Source: Imperialibacter roseus
GTDB taxonomy: Bacteria; Bacteroidota; Bacteroidia; Cytophagales; Cyclobacteriaceae
DNA: 64,000 bases
Assembly: GCF_032999765.1 (NCBI RefSeq)
Contig: NZ_CP136051.1
Coordinates: 6,528,501-6,592,500 of the forward strand
Reading direction: 5' to 3'
The notes beneath the pieces are model-generated. The model did no database searches, was not told the origin of the DNA, and saw only the letters and a program-made list of their open reading frames with translations. Positions 27,375-37,231 of this stretch are shown here, in pieces; the first letter of the stretch is position 1, and each line of letters opens with the position of its first letter. Made by a program: the position numbers and the translations under genes.

Positions 27375-28403
27375 GTGAAGAAAAAGATTGTTTTAACGAT
27401 TGTTCTGCTTTTGGTAGCAGTATTGATCTACTATAGAGATTTGGTTAGTTATGGGTGGATGCAGGGCAAAGGTCAGTTAGAGATCTTGTGGGAAGCGCAA
27501 CCAATTGGGGAATTTCTTGAGTCACCCGACTTCCCGGACTCTTTAAAGGCCAAGCTAAGGCTCATTCAGGAGATAAGGTCTTTTGCGGTTGACTCTCTGG
27601 GTATTTCCCCTTCTGACAACTATACGACGATGTACAATCAGAAGGGCGAAAATTTACTCTGGAACGTAACCGCCGCAGAGCCGTTTGCACTGGTGCCATA
27701 TCGCTGGAAGTTTCCGTTTCTGGGGTCGTTTCCCTACAAGGGATACTTTGACCTGGAAAAGGCGAAGCTTGAAAGGGCGAGGCTGGACTCGGCTGGCTAC
27801 GACACGCATATCGGCATGGTAAGCGGTTGGTCTACCCTGGGCTGGTTTAAGGATCCGATTTTGAGTAAAATGCTGGAGAGATCAGAAGGTGATCTGGCTG
27901 AATTGATCATTCATGAGCTTACACACGGCACGCTTTACGTGAAAGACAGCGTTGAGTTTAATGAGAACCTGGCCAGCTTTGTGGGAAGAATGGGTGCCAT
28001 TCAGTTCTTAAAGAACCGGTTCGGACAAAACTCAGCTGAACTCACGTCGTATGTAAACTCGGAGGTCGATTATGAAAAGATCTACCGTCACTATTTGAAT
28101 GGGGCACGAAAATTGGATAGCTTATATACAACTATGGACGAATCAATGTCTGTTGCCCTGAAAAGTGAGCAAAAAAAGGACATGATTTATGACATAATGA
28201 AAAACCTGGACACCCTGCGCTTCAAAGAAAGAAAGCCTTTTCAGTGGAAGACTGAAAACAGGTTGCCCAATAATACCTTCTTTATGTCATACCTGAGGTA
28301 CCGTGGCAAAATGACCAGCTTCGAAAACGAATTAGAGGAGAGGTTTGGGGGTGACCTTAGGGCATATGTGACTTATTTAAAAGGAGTATATCCTTCGTTA
28401 TGA
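27375..28403 (+). CDS. Putative aminopeptidase (PF10023-type) with membrane anchor
   Basis: An N-terminal helix (residues 4-20, KIVLTIVLLLVAVLIYY) anchors the protein. The zinc protease motif IIHELTHGTLY lies at about residue 177, followed by NENLASFVG with the third ligand. These match the PF10023 putative aminopeptidase family. It starts with GTG at 27375. The stop overlaps the next gene's start (ATGA), so the two are translationally coupled. Confidence 0.85.
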   Translation: MKKKIVLTIVLLLVAVLIYYRDLVSYGWMQGKGQLEILWEAQPIGEFLESPDFPDSLKAKLRLIQEIRSFAVDSLGISPSDNYTTMYNQKGENLLWNVTAAEPFALVPYRWKFPFLGSFPYKGYFDLEKAKLERARLDSAGYDTHIGMVSGWSTLGWFKDPILSKMLERSEGDLAELIIHELTHGTLYVKDSVEFNENLASFVGRMGAIQFLKNRFGQNSAELTSYVNSEVDYEKIYRHYLNGARKLDSLYTTMDESMSVALKSEQKKDMIYDIMKNLDTLRFKERKPFQWKTENRLPNNTFFMSYLRYRGKMTSFENELEERFGGDLRAYVTYLKGVYPSL

Positions 28404-29236
28404 AAAATATACTGACAAAAATAGGTGGGTTAATAGCACTCGCAGGAATTTTTTCAGCGTTCGGTCAGTACGCTGGTGATCGTGCATTTAGAACCCTTAG
28501 TAACCGAAGTTTCAAAAAGGGTGAGCTTTTGGAATACAGACTGCACATTGGCATGCTGACTGCCGGTGAAGCTACCATGAGCATTCTGCCGGATATTGAA
28601 AGGCGGAACGGGAGACCCTGCTACCGCATCGACGTCTACGGAAAAACTACAGGCCTGGCCGATTTTCTGTATAGCGTAAAGGACAACTGGGGCACTTATT
28701 ATGACACCGCCTCTCTGGTGCCGCACCAGTTTTACAGGAATATCCAGGAAGGAAAGTATAGGAAGTATGAAATAGTTGATTTTGATCACCAGGGGGAAAA
28801 GGCCAAAGTGACCACGCTGGACAAGCATACCTTTAAGCCGAAGGAAACTAAAATGTACGACATACCGTCCAATATCCAGGACCTGGTAAGTGGTTACTAC
28901 TACATCCGGACGCTTGACTTTTCAAAAACTCAACCCAACGATACGCTCCAGGTAAAAGCTTTTTTCGACAAAGAACTTTTCGATATGAAAATCAGGTTTG
29001 TAAGGCGTGAAGTGCTGAAGACCAAACTCGGCAAGATCAACTCATTGGTTTTTGCACCTGTTATGCCAGAAAACAGTATTTTTGAAGGGGAAGATGCTAT
29101 CTTGCTATGGATGTCTGACGATGCGAATAAGATTCCGCTCAAAGTGAGAGCTAAGATGTTTTTAGTGGGTTCGGTAGACATTGATATCACCGACGCAAAG
29201 AATATTAAGTCTAGGCTGGCGGTCGTTCAGGAGTAG
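28400..29236 (+). CDS. DUF3108 domain protein, exported
   Basis: A signal peptide (about residues 1-23) precedes a DUF3108 beta-rich domain: FKKGELLEYRLHIGMLTAGEA, YRIDVYGKTTGLADFLYSVKD, YDIPSNIQDLVSGYYYIRTL, and C-terminal LWMSDDANKIPLKVRAK. Function is unknown; the family is exported and common in Gram-negatives. Coupled to the upstream aminopeptidase by a 4-nt overlap. Confidence 0.87.
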   Translation: MKNILTKIGGLIALAGIFSAFGQYAGDRAFRTLSNRSFKKGELLEYRLHIGMLTAGEATMSILPDIERRNGRPCYRIDVYGKTTGLADFLYSVKDNWGTYYDTASLVPHQFYRNIQEGKYRKYEIVDFDHQGEKAKVTTLDKHTFKPKETKMYDIPSNIQDLVSGYYYIRTLDFSKTQPNDTLQVKAFFDKELFDMKIRFVRREVLKTKLGKINSLVFAPVMPENSIFEGEDAILLWMSDDANKIPLKVRAKMFLVGSVDIDITDAKNIKSRLAVVQE

Positions 29237-29386
29237 TATTAACAAATTGTTACCGCTTTTACATTCAGTTCTTTATTGTCTACTTTTAAGCCGTCTTTAG
29301 TATTCGTAGCTGGTTTTTATCGGTTGAGTAACAAAAAATACAGCACTAAGACCTGGTTTTTAAATTATCGTAATCCCCGGTGAACA

Positions 29387-30076
29387 ATGGGAAATAAGCA
29401 ATCACAAAAGGTACTGGTAGTAGACGATGAAGCTGACATATTAGAGCTGCTAAAGTACAACCTTGCCAAAGAAGGTTATGACGTCAAGACGTCGCTCGAT
29501 GGTAGAAAGGCTGTTGAAATTGCCAAAACCTACCATCCCGACCTCATTCTGCTGGACATAATGATGCCTCATCAGGACGGTGTGGAAACATGCAGGCAGC
29601 TAAGAGAGATACCAGAGCTCAATAACTCTTTCGTTATTTTTCTAACAGCACGGTCTGAAGAATACTCGGAAGTAGCGGCTTTTGATATCGGAGCCGACGA
29701 TTATATAACAAAGCCGATTAAGCCGAGGGCTTTAATGAGCAGGATAAACGCCTTGTTCAGACGAGACTCTAAAAAGAAGAAGGACATCAACCAGGTGTCG
29801 GCAGGGGATTTAAGTATTGACCGGACAAGCTACACTGCCACTATTGGGGAGGACAAGATCAACCTTCCCAAAAAGGAATTTGAGTTGCTATACTTTCTTG
29901 CCCAAAACCCTGGAAAGGTGTTCAGCCGGGATGATCTGTTGCAGAACATATGGGGCACCGACGTATATGTGTTGGCACGCACAGTCGATGTGCATATCAG
30001 AAAAGTCAGAGAGAAAATAGGGGAAGGATATATATCTACCGTGAAAGGCGTTGGATATAAGTTTGAGGCTAACTAA
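29387..30076 (+). CDS. Response regulator, OmpR/PhoB family
   Basis: The receiver domain has the acidic pair VVDDEAD (12-15), phosphoacceptor Asp57 (LILLDIMMP), Thr in VIFLTARSEE and Lys in ITKPI. The C-terminal winged helix (about 135-229) contains LPKKEFELLYFLAQNPGKVFSR and RTVDVHIRKVREKIG. It is followed after 6 nt by its kinase. PhoB is a reasonable guess, but no phosphate genes are near. Confidence 0.93.
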   Translation: MGNKQSQKVLVVDDEADILELLKYNLAKEGYDVKTSLDGRKAVEIAKTYHPDLILLDIMMPHQDGVETCRQLREIPELNNSFVIFLTARSEEYSEVAAFDIGADDYITKPIKPRALMSRINALFRRDSKKKKDINQVSAGDLSIDRTSYTATIGEDKINLPKKEFELLYFLAQNPGKVFSRDDLLQNIWGTDVYVLARTVDVHIRKVREKIGEGYISTVKGVGYKFEAN

Positions 30077-30082
30077 GCTTTT

Positions 30083-31165
30083 ATGTTGCTTAACTCCCGG
30101 GCCCTTGCGCTGCTGCTATCTGTTTCCATATCCGTTATTACTACTGCTTTTTTGTACCTGCTGCCTCAGGTAACCGTCACAGCTCTCTTTGTCGCATTTG
30201 GGCTTTCGTTTTCGTCTTCTTATCTGTTGATCAGCGTCGTGCTGGAATTTCTTTTTTTTAAGGAAATCAATGGCATTAATGAGGCTTTTGAAAACATAAG
30301 GAAAAAAGATTTCACTGAAGTAGATGATCCCTCTTCAAATCCCCTCAGCCCGCTCAAGAGAATCAATGAAGAGATTTATTCCTACGCAAAAATCAAGCAG
30401 CGGGAGATCGATGAGTTGAAGAAGATGGAGGCTTTCAGAAGGGAGTTTCTTGCCGATGTTTCCCACGAGCTGAAGACACCCATTTTTGCTGCTCAGGGAT
30501 TTGTGCATACACTTTTGGATGGGGCGGTTGAAGACAAGTCTGTTAGGATCAAGTTCCTGAAAAAAGCCGCCAAGAGCCTTGATGGTCTGGATATTCTGGT
30601 GCACGACCTGTTAACCATTTCTCAAATGGAGACCGGTGAAATAAAAATGCATTTTGAAGATTTTGATGTTCGGGAGCTCACAGAGGAAATTATTGAACAG
30701 TTCGAAGAGAAAGCCGAGAAGAAGAAAATCAAGCTTAGCTATACGAAGGCAGGGAAGGCCCCGATTTATGTTCATGCCGATTTTCAGAGAATTTATCAGG
30801 TGCTGACTAACCTCATTTCTAATGGCATCAAGTATACCAAGGATGAAGGTATGGTGGAGATCGATTTCGAAGAGGGAAAGCATGATGTAACTATATTCGT
30901 CAAAGATACCGGGCGTGGAATACCTCCTGAAGACTTGAAACGGGTGTTCGAACGGTTTTATAGAGTGGAAAAGAGCCGGTCGAAAGAAAAAGGGGGGACT
31001 GGTTTGGGGCTTGCCATCGTCAAGCACATTATCGAAGCCCATGGCAGTAAAGTCAGCGTTACCAGCACGGTGGGCAAAGGCTCAACTTTCTTTTTTAAAC
31101 TTCGCAAGAGCGACATGGAGGAAATAGAAGTTCTTCGGGATGACTCACCGGATGAGGATGAGTAG
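30083..31165 (+). CDS. Sensor histidine kinase, PhoR-like
   Basis: Two N-terminal membrane helices (about 6-28 and 32-58) with almost no periplasmic loop are followed by a linker and the HisKA domain with His128 (FLADVSHELKTPIFAAQGF). HATPase_c follows: N-box QVLTNLISNGIKYT, G1 VKDTGRGIP, G2 GGTGLGLAIVKHI. The lack of a sizeable external domain suggests sensing in the membrane or through a partner. Same operon as the response regulator. Confidence 0.93.
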   Translation: MLLNSRALALLLSVSISVITTAFLYLLPQVTVTALFVAFGLSFSSSYLLISVVLEFLFFKEINGINEAFENIRKKDFTEVDDPSSNPLSPLKRINEEIYSYAKIKQREIDELKKMEAFRREFLADVSHELKTPIFAAQGFVHTLLDGAVEDKSVRIKFLKKAAKSLDGLDILVHDLLTISQMETGEIKMHFEDFDVRELTEEIIEQFEEKAEKKKIKLSYTKAGKAPIYVHADFQRIYQVLTNLISNGIKYTKDEGMVEIDFEEGKHDVTIFVKDTGRGIPPEDLKRVFERFYRVEKSRSKEKGGTGLGLAIVKHIIEAHGSKVSVTSTVGKGSTFFFKLRKSDMEEIEVLRDDSPDEDE

Positions 31166-31341
31166 TAGCTGTGCCGCTACAGAAAAATAGTCAGTTAATT
31201 TTTGGGTGTTGCTTTTGAAGCCGCTATACTGGCACAAGTCTGAGGACACCTGCTGGATGGAGCTTGTAAGCGCTGGTGAGAACAAACGGAAGCCCGGCAG
31301 GTTTCAAATGGAGAAACTGACACGAACGACCCAACGCATCA

Positions 31342-32037
31342 ATGACAATCAGCGTAATCATTCCAACCTACAATGAAGAGCAGAATATCGTTCGCCTGAT
31401 TGAAAGCCTGAAAAGGCACGGCGATGACGAAAGCAGGGAAATAATTGTTGTGGATGGAGGTAGCAGTGACGACACAGCTCGATTAGCTGCGGCTGCCGGG
31501 GCGGTGGTGGTTAAAGCCGCTGTCAGGCAGCGATCGGTGCAAATGAACCTTGGTGCTGAAAAAGCCGGTGGCGATGTGTTCTACTTTGTGCATGCCGACG
31601 TTGTTGTTGAGCCCGACTATATGACCGATATTTTTCAATCGCTCTCACTGGGTTACGAAAGCGGCTGTTATCGCTACCGCTTCAATTCGAACAATTTGTC
31701 GCTTAGAATCAATGCTTTTTTTACAAGGTTCCCATTTCTTTGGTGTCGGGGTGGTGATCAAACGCTTTTTGTCACAAAAGAGCTTTTTCGGAATTTGGGA
31801 GGCTTTCAGGAACACTATCTTATCATGGAGGACTATGACATCATAGAACGGATAAAGAAGAAAAGCAGCTTCCGCATCATGCCCAGGGAGATAGTAGTGT
31901 CAGCAAGAAAATATGACACCAATAGCTACCTTCGGGTTCAATTTGCTAACTTTTTAGTTTTTAGCTTGTATTTTTGGGGCGCTTCTCAGCATAGGCTGAC
32001 AAGCCTTTATAAAAAACTACTCAAGACTGATCAATAG
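31342..32037 (+). CDS. TIGR04283 family (arsenosugar-biosynthesis type) glycosyltransferase
   Basis: A GT2-fold glycosyltransferase with SVIIPTYNEEQNI at the N-terminus, VDGGSSDDT, RQRSVQMNLGAEKAGGDVFYFVHAD, and WCRGGDQTLFVTKELF. The RxxQMNxGA and GDQ patterns are those of TIGR04283, named for arsenosugar biosynthesis in other organisms. The radical SAM partner ArsS is not in the window, so the arsenic role here is unproven. The VOC gene starts 5 nt downstream. Confidence 0.87.
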   Translation: MTISVIIPTYNEEQNIVRLIESLKRHGDDESREIIVVDGGSSDDTARLAAAAGAVVVKAAVRQRSVQMNLGAEKAGGDVFYFVHADVVVEPDYMTDIFQSLSLGYESGCYRYRFNSNNLSLRINAFFTRFPFLWCRGGDQTLFVTKELFRNLGGFQEHYLIMEDYDIIERIKKKSSFRIMPREIVVSARKYDTNSYLRVQFANFLVFSLYFWGASQHRLTSLYKKLLKTDQ

Positions 32038-32042
32038 GTTCT

Positions 32043-33110
32043 ATGGAAAGTTACATTACTGGAGTTCAGCAGGCAGGCATAGGTGTGCCGGATATTGATA
32101 AATACTGGCCATGGTACAGCAAAATGTTCGGCTTGTCTGTCGCCATCTTCGACGACAGGGCTGAGGCAGCACTTATGACGCCCTACACCGGCGGAGAGGT
32201 GCACTCCAGGAGGGCTGTGCTGGCCTTGAACATGGCCGGCGGCGGTGGTGCGGAAATTTGGCAGTTTACAAGCAGAACACCCGGCAGCTGCTCTTTTAAC
32301 CCTGTGTATGGTGACCTCGGTCTGTTCGCTCTAAAGATCAAAACCCGAAACATTAAATCATTTGTAGCACTTGCTCAAAGCGCCAAAGCGGAGGTGTCAG
32401 AGATTCTGACAGACGCTAAAGGGAGAGGGTATGCGTGGGTAAAGGATCCAATGGGCAACATATTTCAGGTTGTTGAGATTTCAGAAGGGTGGTTTGGCGA
32501 GAATGGCAACCTCACTGGCGGCATCTTCGGAGCCGTTATAGGAGTTTCGTCAGTGGACAAATCGCTGCCATTTTACCAAACGCTGCTTGGCAAGTCAGGA
32601 GTAGTGTTCGATGAAGAGGCCAAGGGAGACAAGTTCGTCGATGCTGGCTCACCGGCTGTCCGGCGACTGGTGTTGAGCAAAACTCCCGGACAAGTGGGGG
32701 CCTTTAGCCAGCTACTGGGAGGGATAGAGCTTGAGCTTGTTGAAAGGAAAGACAAAGCAGGAAAAAGAATTTTTGACGATACGAGATATTGGGGCGACTG
32801 TGGATTCATCCACCTTTGCTTCGATGTGCTGGATATGGAGCCTCTTCAGAAGGTGCTGAACAAAGCTGGCCACAAATTTACCATTGACAGCAAGGGCACT
32901 TTTGCCATGGGAGAAGCCGGAGGTCGGTTCGCCTATGTGGAAGATCCGGACGGAGCCCTGATAGAGTTGGTAGAAACTCACAAAATCCCTATCATGAAGA
33001 AATATGGTTGGTTTTTGGATCTCACGAAGCGAAAGGGAAACAAGCCGTTGGCCAAGTGGATGTTCAAGGTGTTGGCCATGGCGAGCCCCAAAGCAAAAGC
33101 AATGGACTAG
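32043..33110 (+). CDS. VOC family protein with two glyoxalase-like domains
   Basis: The 355-aa protein holds two VOC modules, at about 4-145 (GVQQAGIGVPDIDKYWPWYSKMFG ... WVKDPMGNIFQVVE) and 160-300 (GAVIGVSSVDKSLPFYQTLLG ... YVEDPDGALIELVE). The metal-ligand positions His and Glu are only partly evident in the first module. Substrate unknown. The 5-nt spacing to the glycosyltransferase suggests an operon. Its 3' end overlaps the opposing GH113-like gene by 4 nt. Confidence 0.87.
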   Translation: MESYITGVQQAGIGVPDIDKYWPWYSKMFGLSVAIFDDRAEAALMTPYTGGEVHSRRAVLALNMAGGGGAEIWQFTSRTPGSCSFNPVYGDLGLFALKIKTRNIKSFVALAQSAKAEVSEILTDAKGRGYAWVKDPMGNIFQVVEISEGWFGENGNLTGGIFGAVIGVSSVDKSLPFYQTLLGKSGVVFDEEAKGDKFVDAGSPAVRRLVLSKTPGQVGAFSQLLGGIELELVERKDKAGKRIFDDTRYWGDCGFIHLCFDVLDMEPLQKVLNKAGHKFTIDSKGTFAMGEAGGRFAYVEDPDGALIELVETHKIPIMKKYGWFLDLTKRKGNKPLAKWMFKVLAMASPKAKAMD

Positions 33111-34159
33111 TTGCCAGCTTGCGGAATATTTGCATCCCGGCCATACCACTTTTTGATAACAACTTCTGCAGGCTTGTTTTGTGGCGTATAGTCGTTGTTC
33201 TCCATTCCGCCAGCCTTAGGGTGGTCAGGATACCATTTCCAAAGAAACCCACCAGAAAACCATGGCTCGTCCCAGAAAGACTGGAAGAGCGCTTCATACG
33301 TATTGCTTTGGGCCTGCAGGTTTAGCGGCTGTTCTTTTTCGTTCAATTCCCAATGTTTAGCTGCTGCATAGTCAGCGCTGCGGTAGCCATATTCAGTGAA
33401 CAGAACGGGGCGGTTAAATTTTTGAGAAAGCTTTTCTAGTGACTTTTTCGGCTCCGCCCAATTTTTCTTCAGCTGTTTTACTGAAGGTGTTTTTTCGTCG
33501 CTGATTGGGAAGTATGCATCAATGCCAATGTAGTCCACCTGTTCCCAGCAGCTTACCTCCATATAGTTGTCCCAGTTGGCAGCGTAGGTCAGTTTGCCTT
33601 TGAAGTTCGCCCGGCACGTGGTAGCAAGTTTCACCCAAAAATCAGGGCGGTGTATGATGGCCTGATTGAATTCAGTGCCAATACAAAAAATTTCGGCGTT
33701 CAATGAGTCGGCTACTTTCAGATATGTCATGATGTAGCTCAGATAGTTTTCTTCCCATGTCGCCCACTCTGCCTCTGTTTGAAGTACGAAATCGCCTGCC
33801 CAGCCGTCGCCTCTCACCCAAACATGCGGTTTCACCATTACTTTAAGGCCTTTGCTATGGGCAGCCACAATCTGTTGGCCCACGCCATTGGTTGTTTCGC
33901 CACCCCACTGACGGGAGTGATTGAAGTGCAGCTCAGGAGAGTGCCCGGGGGCAAAGGCAAAGGGAATAATAGCAACCCATTTGGCACCAACGCTGTCGAG
34001 GTGCTCAAGTTCTTCTTCAGTGCTTACTTCCCTGCCTGCCACCAGCGACACGCCGCTTATCTTTTGCCCCAAATGAACCGGGGCGTTTTGCATATAACAG
34101 CCAGACAATGTCATGGCGATAAATGCAGAGATAAACATGTTGAGTTTGAGACGATTCAT
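33107..34159 (-). CDS. GH113-like glycoside hydrolase lipoprotein
   Basis: A lipoprotein signal ends at Cys in MTLSGCYMQ. The remainder is a TIM barrel related to GH113 beta-mannanases: GVSLVAGRE, GLKVMVKPHVWVRGDGWAG, the acid/base glutamate in IFCIGTEFNQ and the nucleophile in VLFTEYGYRS. C-terminal SGGFLWKWYPDHP fits substrate-cleft aromatics. I use the ATG at 34159 (MNRLKLNM); the frame continues to 34192. Likely a surface- or periplasm-attached glycan hydrolase. Confidence 0.87.
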   Translation of the reverse strand: MNRLKLNMFISAFIAMTLSGCYMQNAPVHLGQKISGVSLVAGREVSTEEELEHLDSVGAKWVAIIPFAFAPGHSPELHFNHSRQWGGETTNGVGQQIVAAHSKGLKVMVKPHVWVRGDGWAGDFVLQTEAEWATWEENYLSYIMTYLKVADSLNAEIFCIGTEFNQAIIHRPDFWVKLATTCRANFKGKLTYAANWDNYMEVSCWEQVDYIGIDAYFPISDEKTPSVKQLKKNWAEPKKSLEKLSQKFNRPVLFTEYGYRSADYAAAKHWELNEKEQPLNLQAQSNTYEALFQSFWDEPWFSGGFLWKWYPDHPKAGGMENNDYTPQNKPAEVVIKKWYGRDANIPQAGN

Positions 34160-34219
34160 GGCCTGAAAGCGAAATATTAAGAAATATGACACTTTTCAGG
34201 CGCAATTCAAATCAATTCA

Positions 34220-36985
34220 TCAACCGGTGTTTCGCATAGCACTTGCTATTGCATTGATAGTAATGAGCAAATGAGTAAGTGTTACCTCAGTCTTGTCAGA
34301 CCCTTCTTCTTTCTCTTTGCGCCACTTTTTAAGCAAGCTCACCTGGGTCTTGTGAAGGTTGTCCATCAGGGATGCCCTCAAAAGACTGGAGTAGTAGTGG
34401 TTTCTCCGCCTTTCCTTCATTGGCCTTCCCAGAAGACCTTCAAGCGCTTCACTTGTTTTCTTTAGCTCCGTAATAAAGATGTTGAGGAATTTGTCTCTCA
34501 CTTTGTCATCAGTTACCAGCGACGCATACTCCTTCATGATCAATTCGTCGGTGGAGGCAAGGCTGGTGTCGATGTTGGTGAAAACATAACGAATGAGAGG
34601 ATCAAACTTGATAGCCTTCTTGAACTCCGCATAAATTTCGGGCTGATTGTCTCTCAAATTTTGCAGAGTAGAACCAACACCAAACCAGCTGGTCATATTA
34701 TACCTCGACTGGCTCCAGCTAAATACCCACGGAATGGCTCTCAGATCCTCCAATGACTTGGCGCCGGACCTTCTCGCAGGCCTTGAACCAATTTTACTGG
34801 ATTCGATAGCATCGATGGGGGTAGCTTCTCTGAAAAACTGTATGAAGCCTTCTTCGTGCATTAGCTTCTCATAGTAGCCTTTGCTTTCGTTGGCGAGCTT
34901 CTCAAGAATTTCCGCCATAGGGTGATACTTTCTTTCGGTCACGCCGTCCAAAATAGTTCGGGCGGCAGTGCTGGCAACCAACAGTTCCAGGTTGTATTCG
35001 GCGTTTACCTTGTTGGCATACTTTTGCGCAATGGTTTCACCCTGTTCGGTCAGCCGGATGGCTCCCTGAAGAGAAGAATGCGGAAGGGCATTAACGAAGT
35101 AGTGCGTCGGGCCTGCGCCACGGCTGATTGAGCCGCCTTTGCCGTGGAAGAACACAATTTTCACGCCCAGATCACGTCCAATTTGGCTCAACCGAGACTG
35201 TGCTTTGTATAGGTTCCACTGGCTGGCCATGATGCCGCCATCTTTGTTACTGTCGCTGTATCCTACCATCACCTGCTGGAAGAGCGAGCTGGCCTGGTTC
35301 TTAGTTTTTATGTATTCAATGCTTCTTTTGGTGAAAGGATGCTCTAAAAAGCCTTTTAAAATCTGACCACCGTTTTCAAGGTCTTCGATCGTTTCAAGCA
35401 ATGGAACCACCGGCAAAATGCAAACGAGCCCTTCTTCCGATTGGGTTGTTAGCCCGGCTTCTCTCGCTAGCAGATAAACGGCGAGCAAATCGGAGACACT
35501 CCTGGTCATGCTGACAATGAGTGAGCCGATGCCTTCTGTGCCGTACTTTGAAATATGCTGTTCTACTACCTTGAGGCAGTCTACCACCGCCTGGGCGTTT
35601 TCACCCAGTGGAACATTTTTGTTGGCAAAGGGCCGGTTGGAGGCTAACTCTTTGTTCAGAAACGCCAGTCTCTCTTCTTCATTCCACTGCAGGTAGTCAG
35701 CCCCTTTCAGGCCAGCGGCGTCCATCAGCTGAGAAATAGCCTTGTCGTGAAATGCACTGTTTTGGCGTATGTCGAGGCGGGCCAGGTGAAGGCCAAATGT
35801 TTCTACGATCCTAATGGCTCCTATTACCTCATCAAAGGCAATGGATTTGGCACCATAGTCTATGAGGGCATCTTTTAAAATGGTAAGATCGTCAATGAGC
35901 TCTTTTGAGCCAGCATAGGCGCCCTTGAATTCTTGTAGTTCAGTGGCGTGACCCCTTTTTGTGTCAATGGGCAGTCGGGCCATCAGAATATTGACGAACT
36001 GGCGAAATGCTTCACCTTTATTGCGCTGCAAAGCTTCAATTCCTTTTTCACCCAATTCATGCATCAGGTGGTAGGCCCTCTCTCTTAGGGGCGGGTATAC
36101 TTTATCAATATCGCATGCCAGACTGAGGTGCTTTACGAGCATCAGTAACCGGCGGCGCACCACCACGATGGCGTTGAGCCTAAGGGTTTGCAGGGTTTCG
36201 GCGGTCACCTGGGCAGTTACCAGTGGGTGACCATCTCTGTCTCCGCCAACCCAGTCACCGAAGCTGATCTTCGGAAAGGCGGAATTGTTGAGGAGAAGAG
36301 ACCTGTCAAACCCTGCGTCATCCCAGGCTTGTATCATGCGGCGGTCAAGCACCGGTATCACGTCAGGGAACACATTTACCAGGTAGTGCAGGATGTTTCT
36401 TAACTCAGAGGCTACGTCCGGCTTCTCCACATAAATCTCCCCGGTTTTCCAAAGGCGGTACAGTACCAGCTTTATATTATGTCTGATATTGTCCTTCTCC
36501 TTTTTGGTGTACATCTGGTTTTCCCGCTGCACAATGAGAAGGTAAAGCTCCCTGTGGTGCTCGAGTACAGATGCACGCTTGGCTTCCGTTGGGTGTGCCG
36601 TGAGCACCGGCTCAATTGAAATCTCGGCCAGTTTGCTGGCAATGTCTTTTGGGCTGACCCCAGCCTCCTTGAGCGATTGTAAATTTTTGGCCCACAAACC
36701 ACTGATACTTGGCAGCGACTGGTCTTCCAAATGCCTGCGGCTTTGCACAGCGGCATTTACTTCAACCATGTTCACTATTTGAAACACCAGTGAGTAAAGC
36801 TGAATCTCCTTTTCGCTAAGCTGGTCGGTATTGCTAAAGTTTATTTTGTTGATCCAGGGAATTTTGGAAGCAATGGCTTCTTCACCGTTTTCGGATAATG
36901 AATCCTTAAGGGCTTCCAGCAAAAAGGTCAGGTCTTCGTAAGGCTTGCCAAGTTCAATCCTTACCTGTTCCAGCACGTCTCTCAT
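34220..36985 (-). CDS. ppc: Phosphoenolpyruvate carboxylase
   Basis: PEPC makes oxaloacetate from PEP and bicarbonate to refill the TCA cycle. The catalytic His131 in LTAHPTEAKRAS, the later VGYSDSNKDGG, and FFHGKGGSISRGAGPTH are all intact. The protein ends in MRNTG, the conserved C-terminal tetrapeptide region. At 921 aa it is full length. Confidence 0.97.
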   Translation of the reverse strand: MRDVLEQVRIELGKPYEDLTFLLEALKDSLSENGEEAIASKIPWINKINFSNTDQLSEKEIQLYSLVFQIVNMVEVNAAVQSRRHLEDQSLPSISGLWAKNLQSLKEAGVSPKDIASKLAEISIEPVLTAHPTEAKRASVLEHHRELYLLIVQRENQMYTKKEKDNIRHNIKLVLYRLWKTGEIYVEKPDVASELRNILHYLVNVFPDVIPVLDRRMIQAWDDAGFDRSLLLNNSAFPKISFGDWVGGDRDGHPLVTAQVTAETLQTLRLNAIVVVRRRLLMLVKHLSLACDIDKVYPPLRERAYHLMHELGEKGIEALQRNKGEAFRQFVNILMARLPIDTKRGHATELQEFKGAYAGSKELIDDLTILKDALIDYGAKSIAFDEVIGAIRIVETFGLHLARLDIRQNSAFHDKAISQLMDAAGLKGADYLQWNEEERLAFLNKELASNRPFANKNVPLGENAQAVVDCLKVVEQHISKYGTEGIGSLIVSMTRSVSDLLAVYLLAREAGLTTQSEEGLVCILPVVPLLETIEDLENGGQILKGFLEHPFTKRSIEYIKTKNQASSLFQQVMVGYSDSNKDGGIMASQWNLYKAQSRLSQIGRDLGVKIVFFHGKGGSISRGAGPTHYFVNALPHSSLQGAIRLTEQGETIAQKYANKVNAEYNLELLVASTAARTILDGVTERKYHPMAEILEKLANESKGYYEKLMHEEGFIQFFREATPIDAIESSKIGSRPARRSGAKSLEDLRAIPWVFSWSQSRYNMTSWFGVGSTLQNLRDNQPEIYAEFKKAIKFDPLIRYVFTNIDTSLASTDELIMKEYASLVTDDKVRDKFLNIFITELKKTSEALEGLLGRPMKERRRNHYYSSLLRASLMDNLHKTQVSLLKKWRKEKEEGSDKTEVTLTHLLITINAIASAMRNTG

Positions 36986-37130
36986 AAAGTATAATTTTTA
37001 TGCCGGCATAGCCTTTTATTTGGCTTGAGCCGACCAAGTGTAAATTAGGGCTTCCAAAAATAGTGATTCTTAATGGAAAGGCTATGTGAGTAGAGAGGAG
37101 ATTAGTGCTGGTTACGTAGTTTTATGAAAT

Positions 37131-37154
37131 TCTTAATTTTTTTACGAAAAAATT
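37131..37154. other. AT-rich hairpin between ppc and the M14 peptidase gene
   Basis: AATTTTTT and AAAAAATT flank TACG, forming an 8-bp stem in the 246-bp gap between two minus-strand genes. It could be a weak terminator for the M14 gene. I see no gene in this gap. Confidence 0.35.
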
Positions 37155-37231
37155 GAAATAGTTCAATGTAGTGATTGAGGGTGCCTAGCCTAGCATCAAT
37201 TACGCAAGGGCCCAAAAGAGCATATTTTGTT

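Noticed and set aside
31206-31376. 56-codon frame overlapping the start of the TIGR04283 gene
   Set aside because: Low-complexity and polar, no recognisable domain, and it overlaps the better-supported ATG at 31342.
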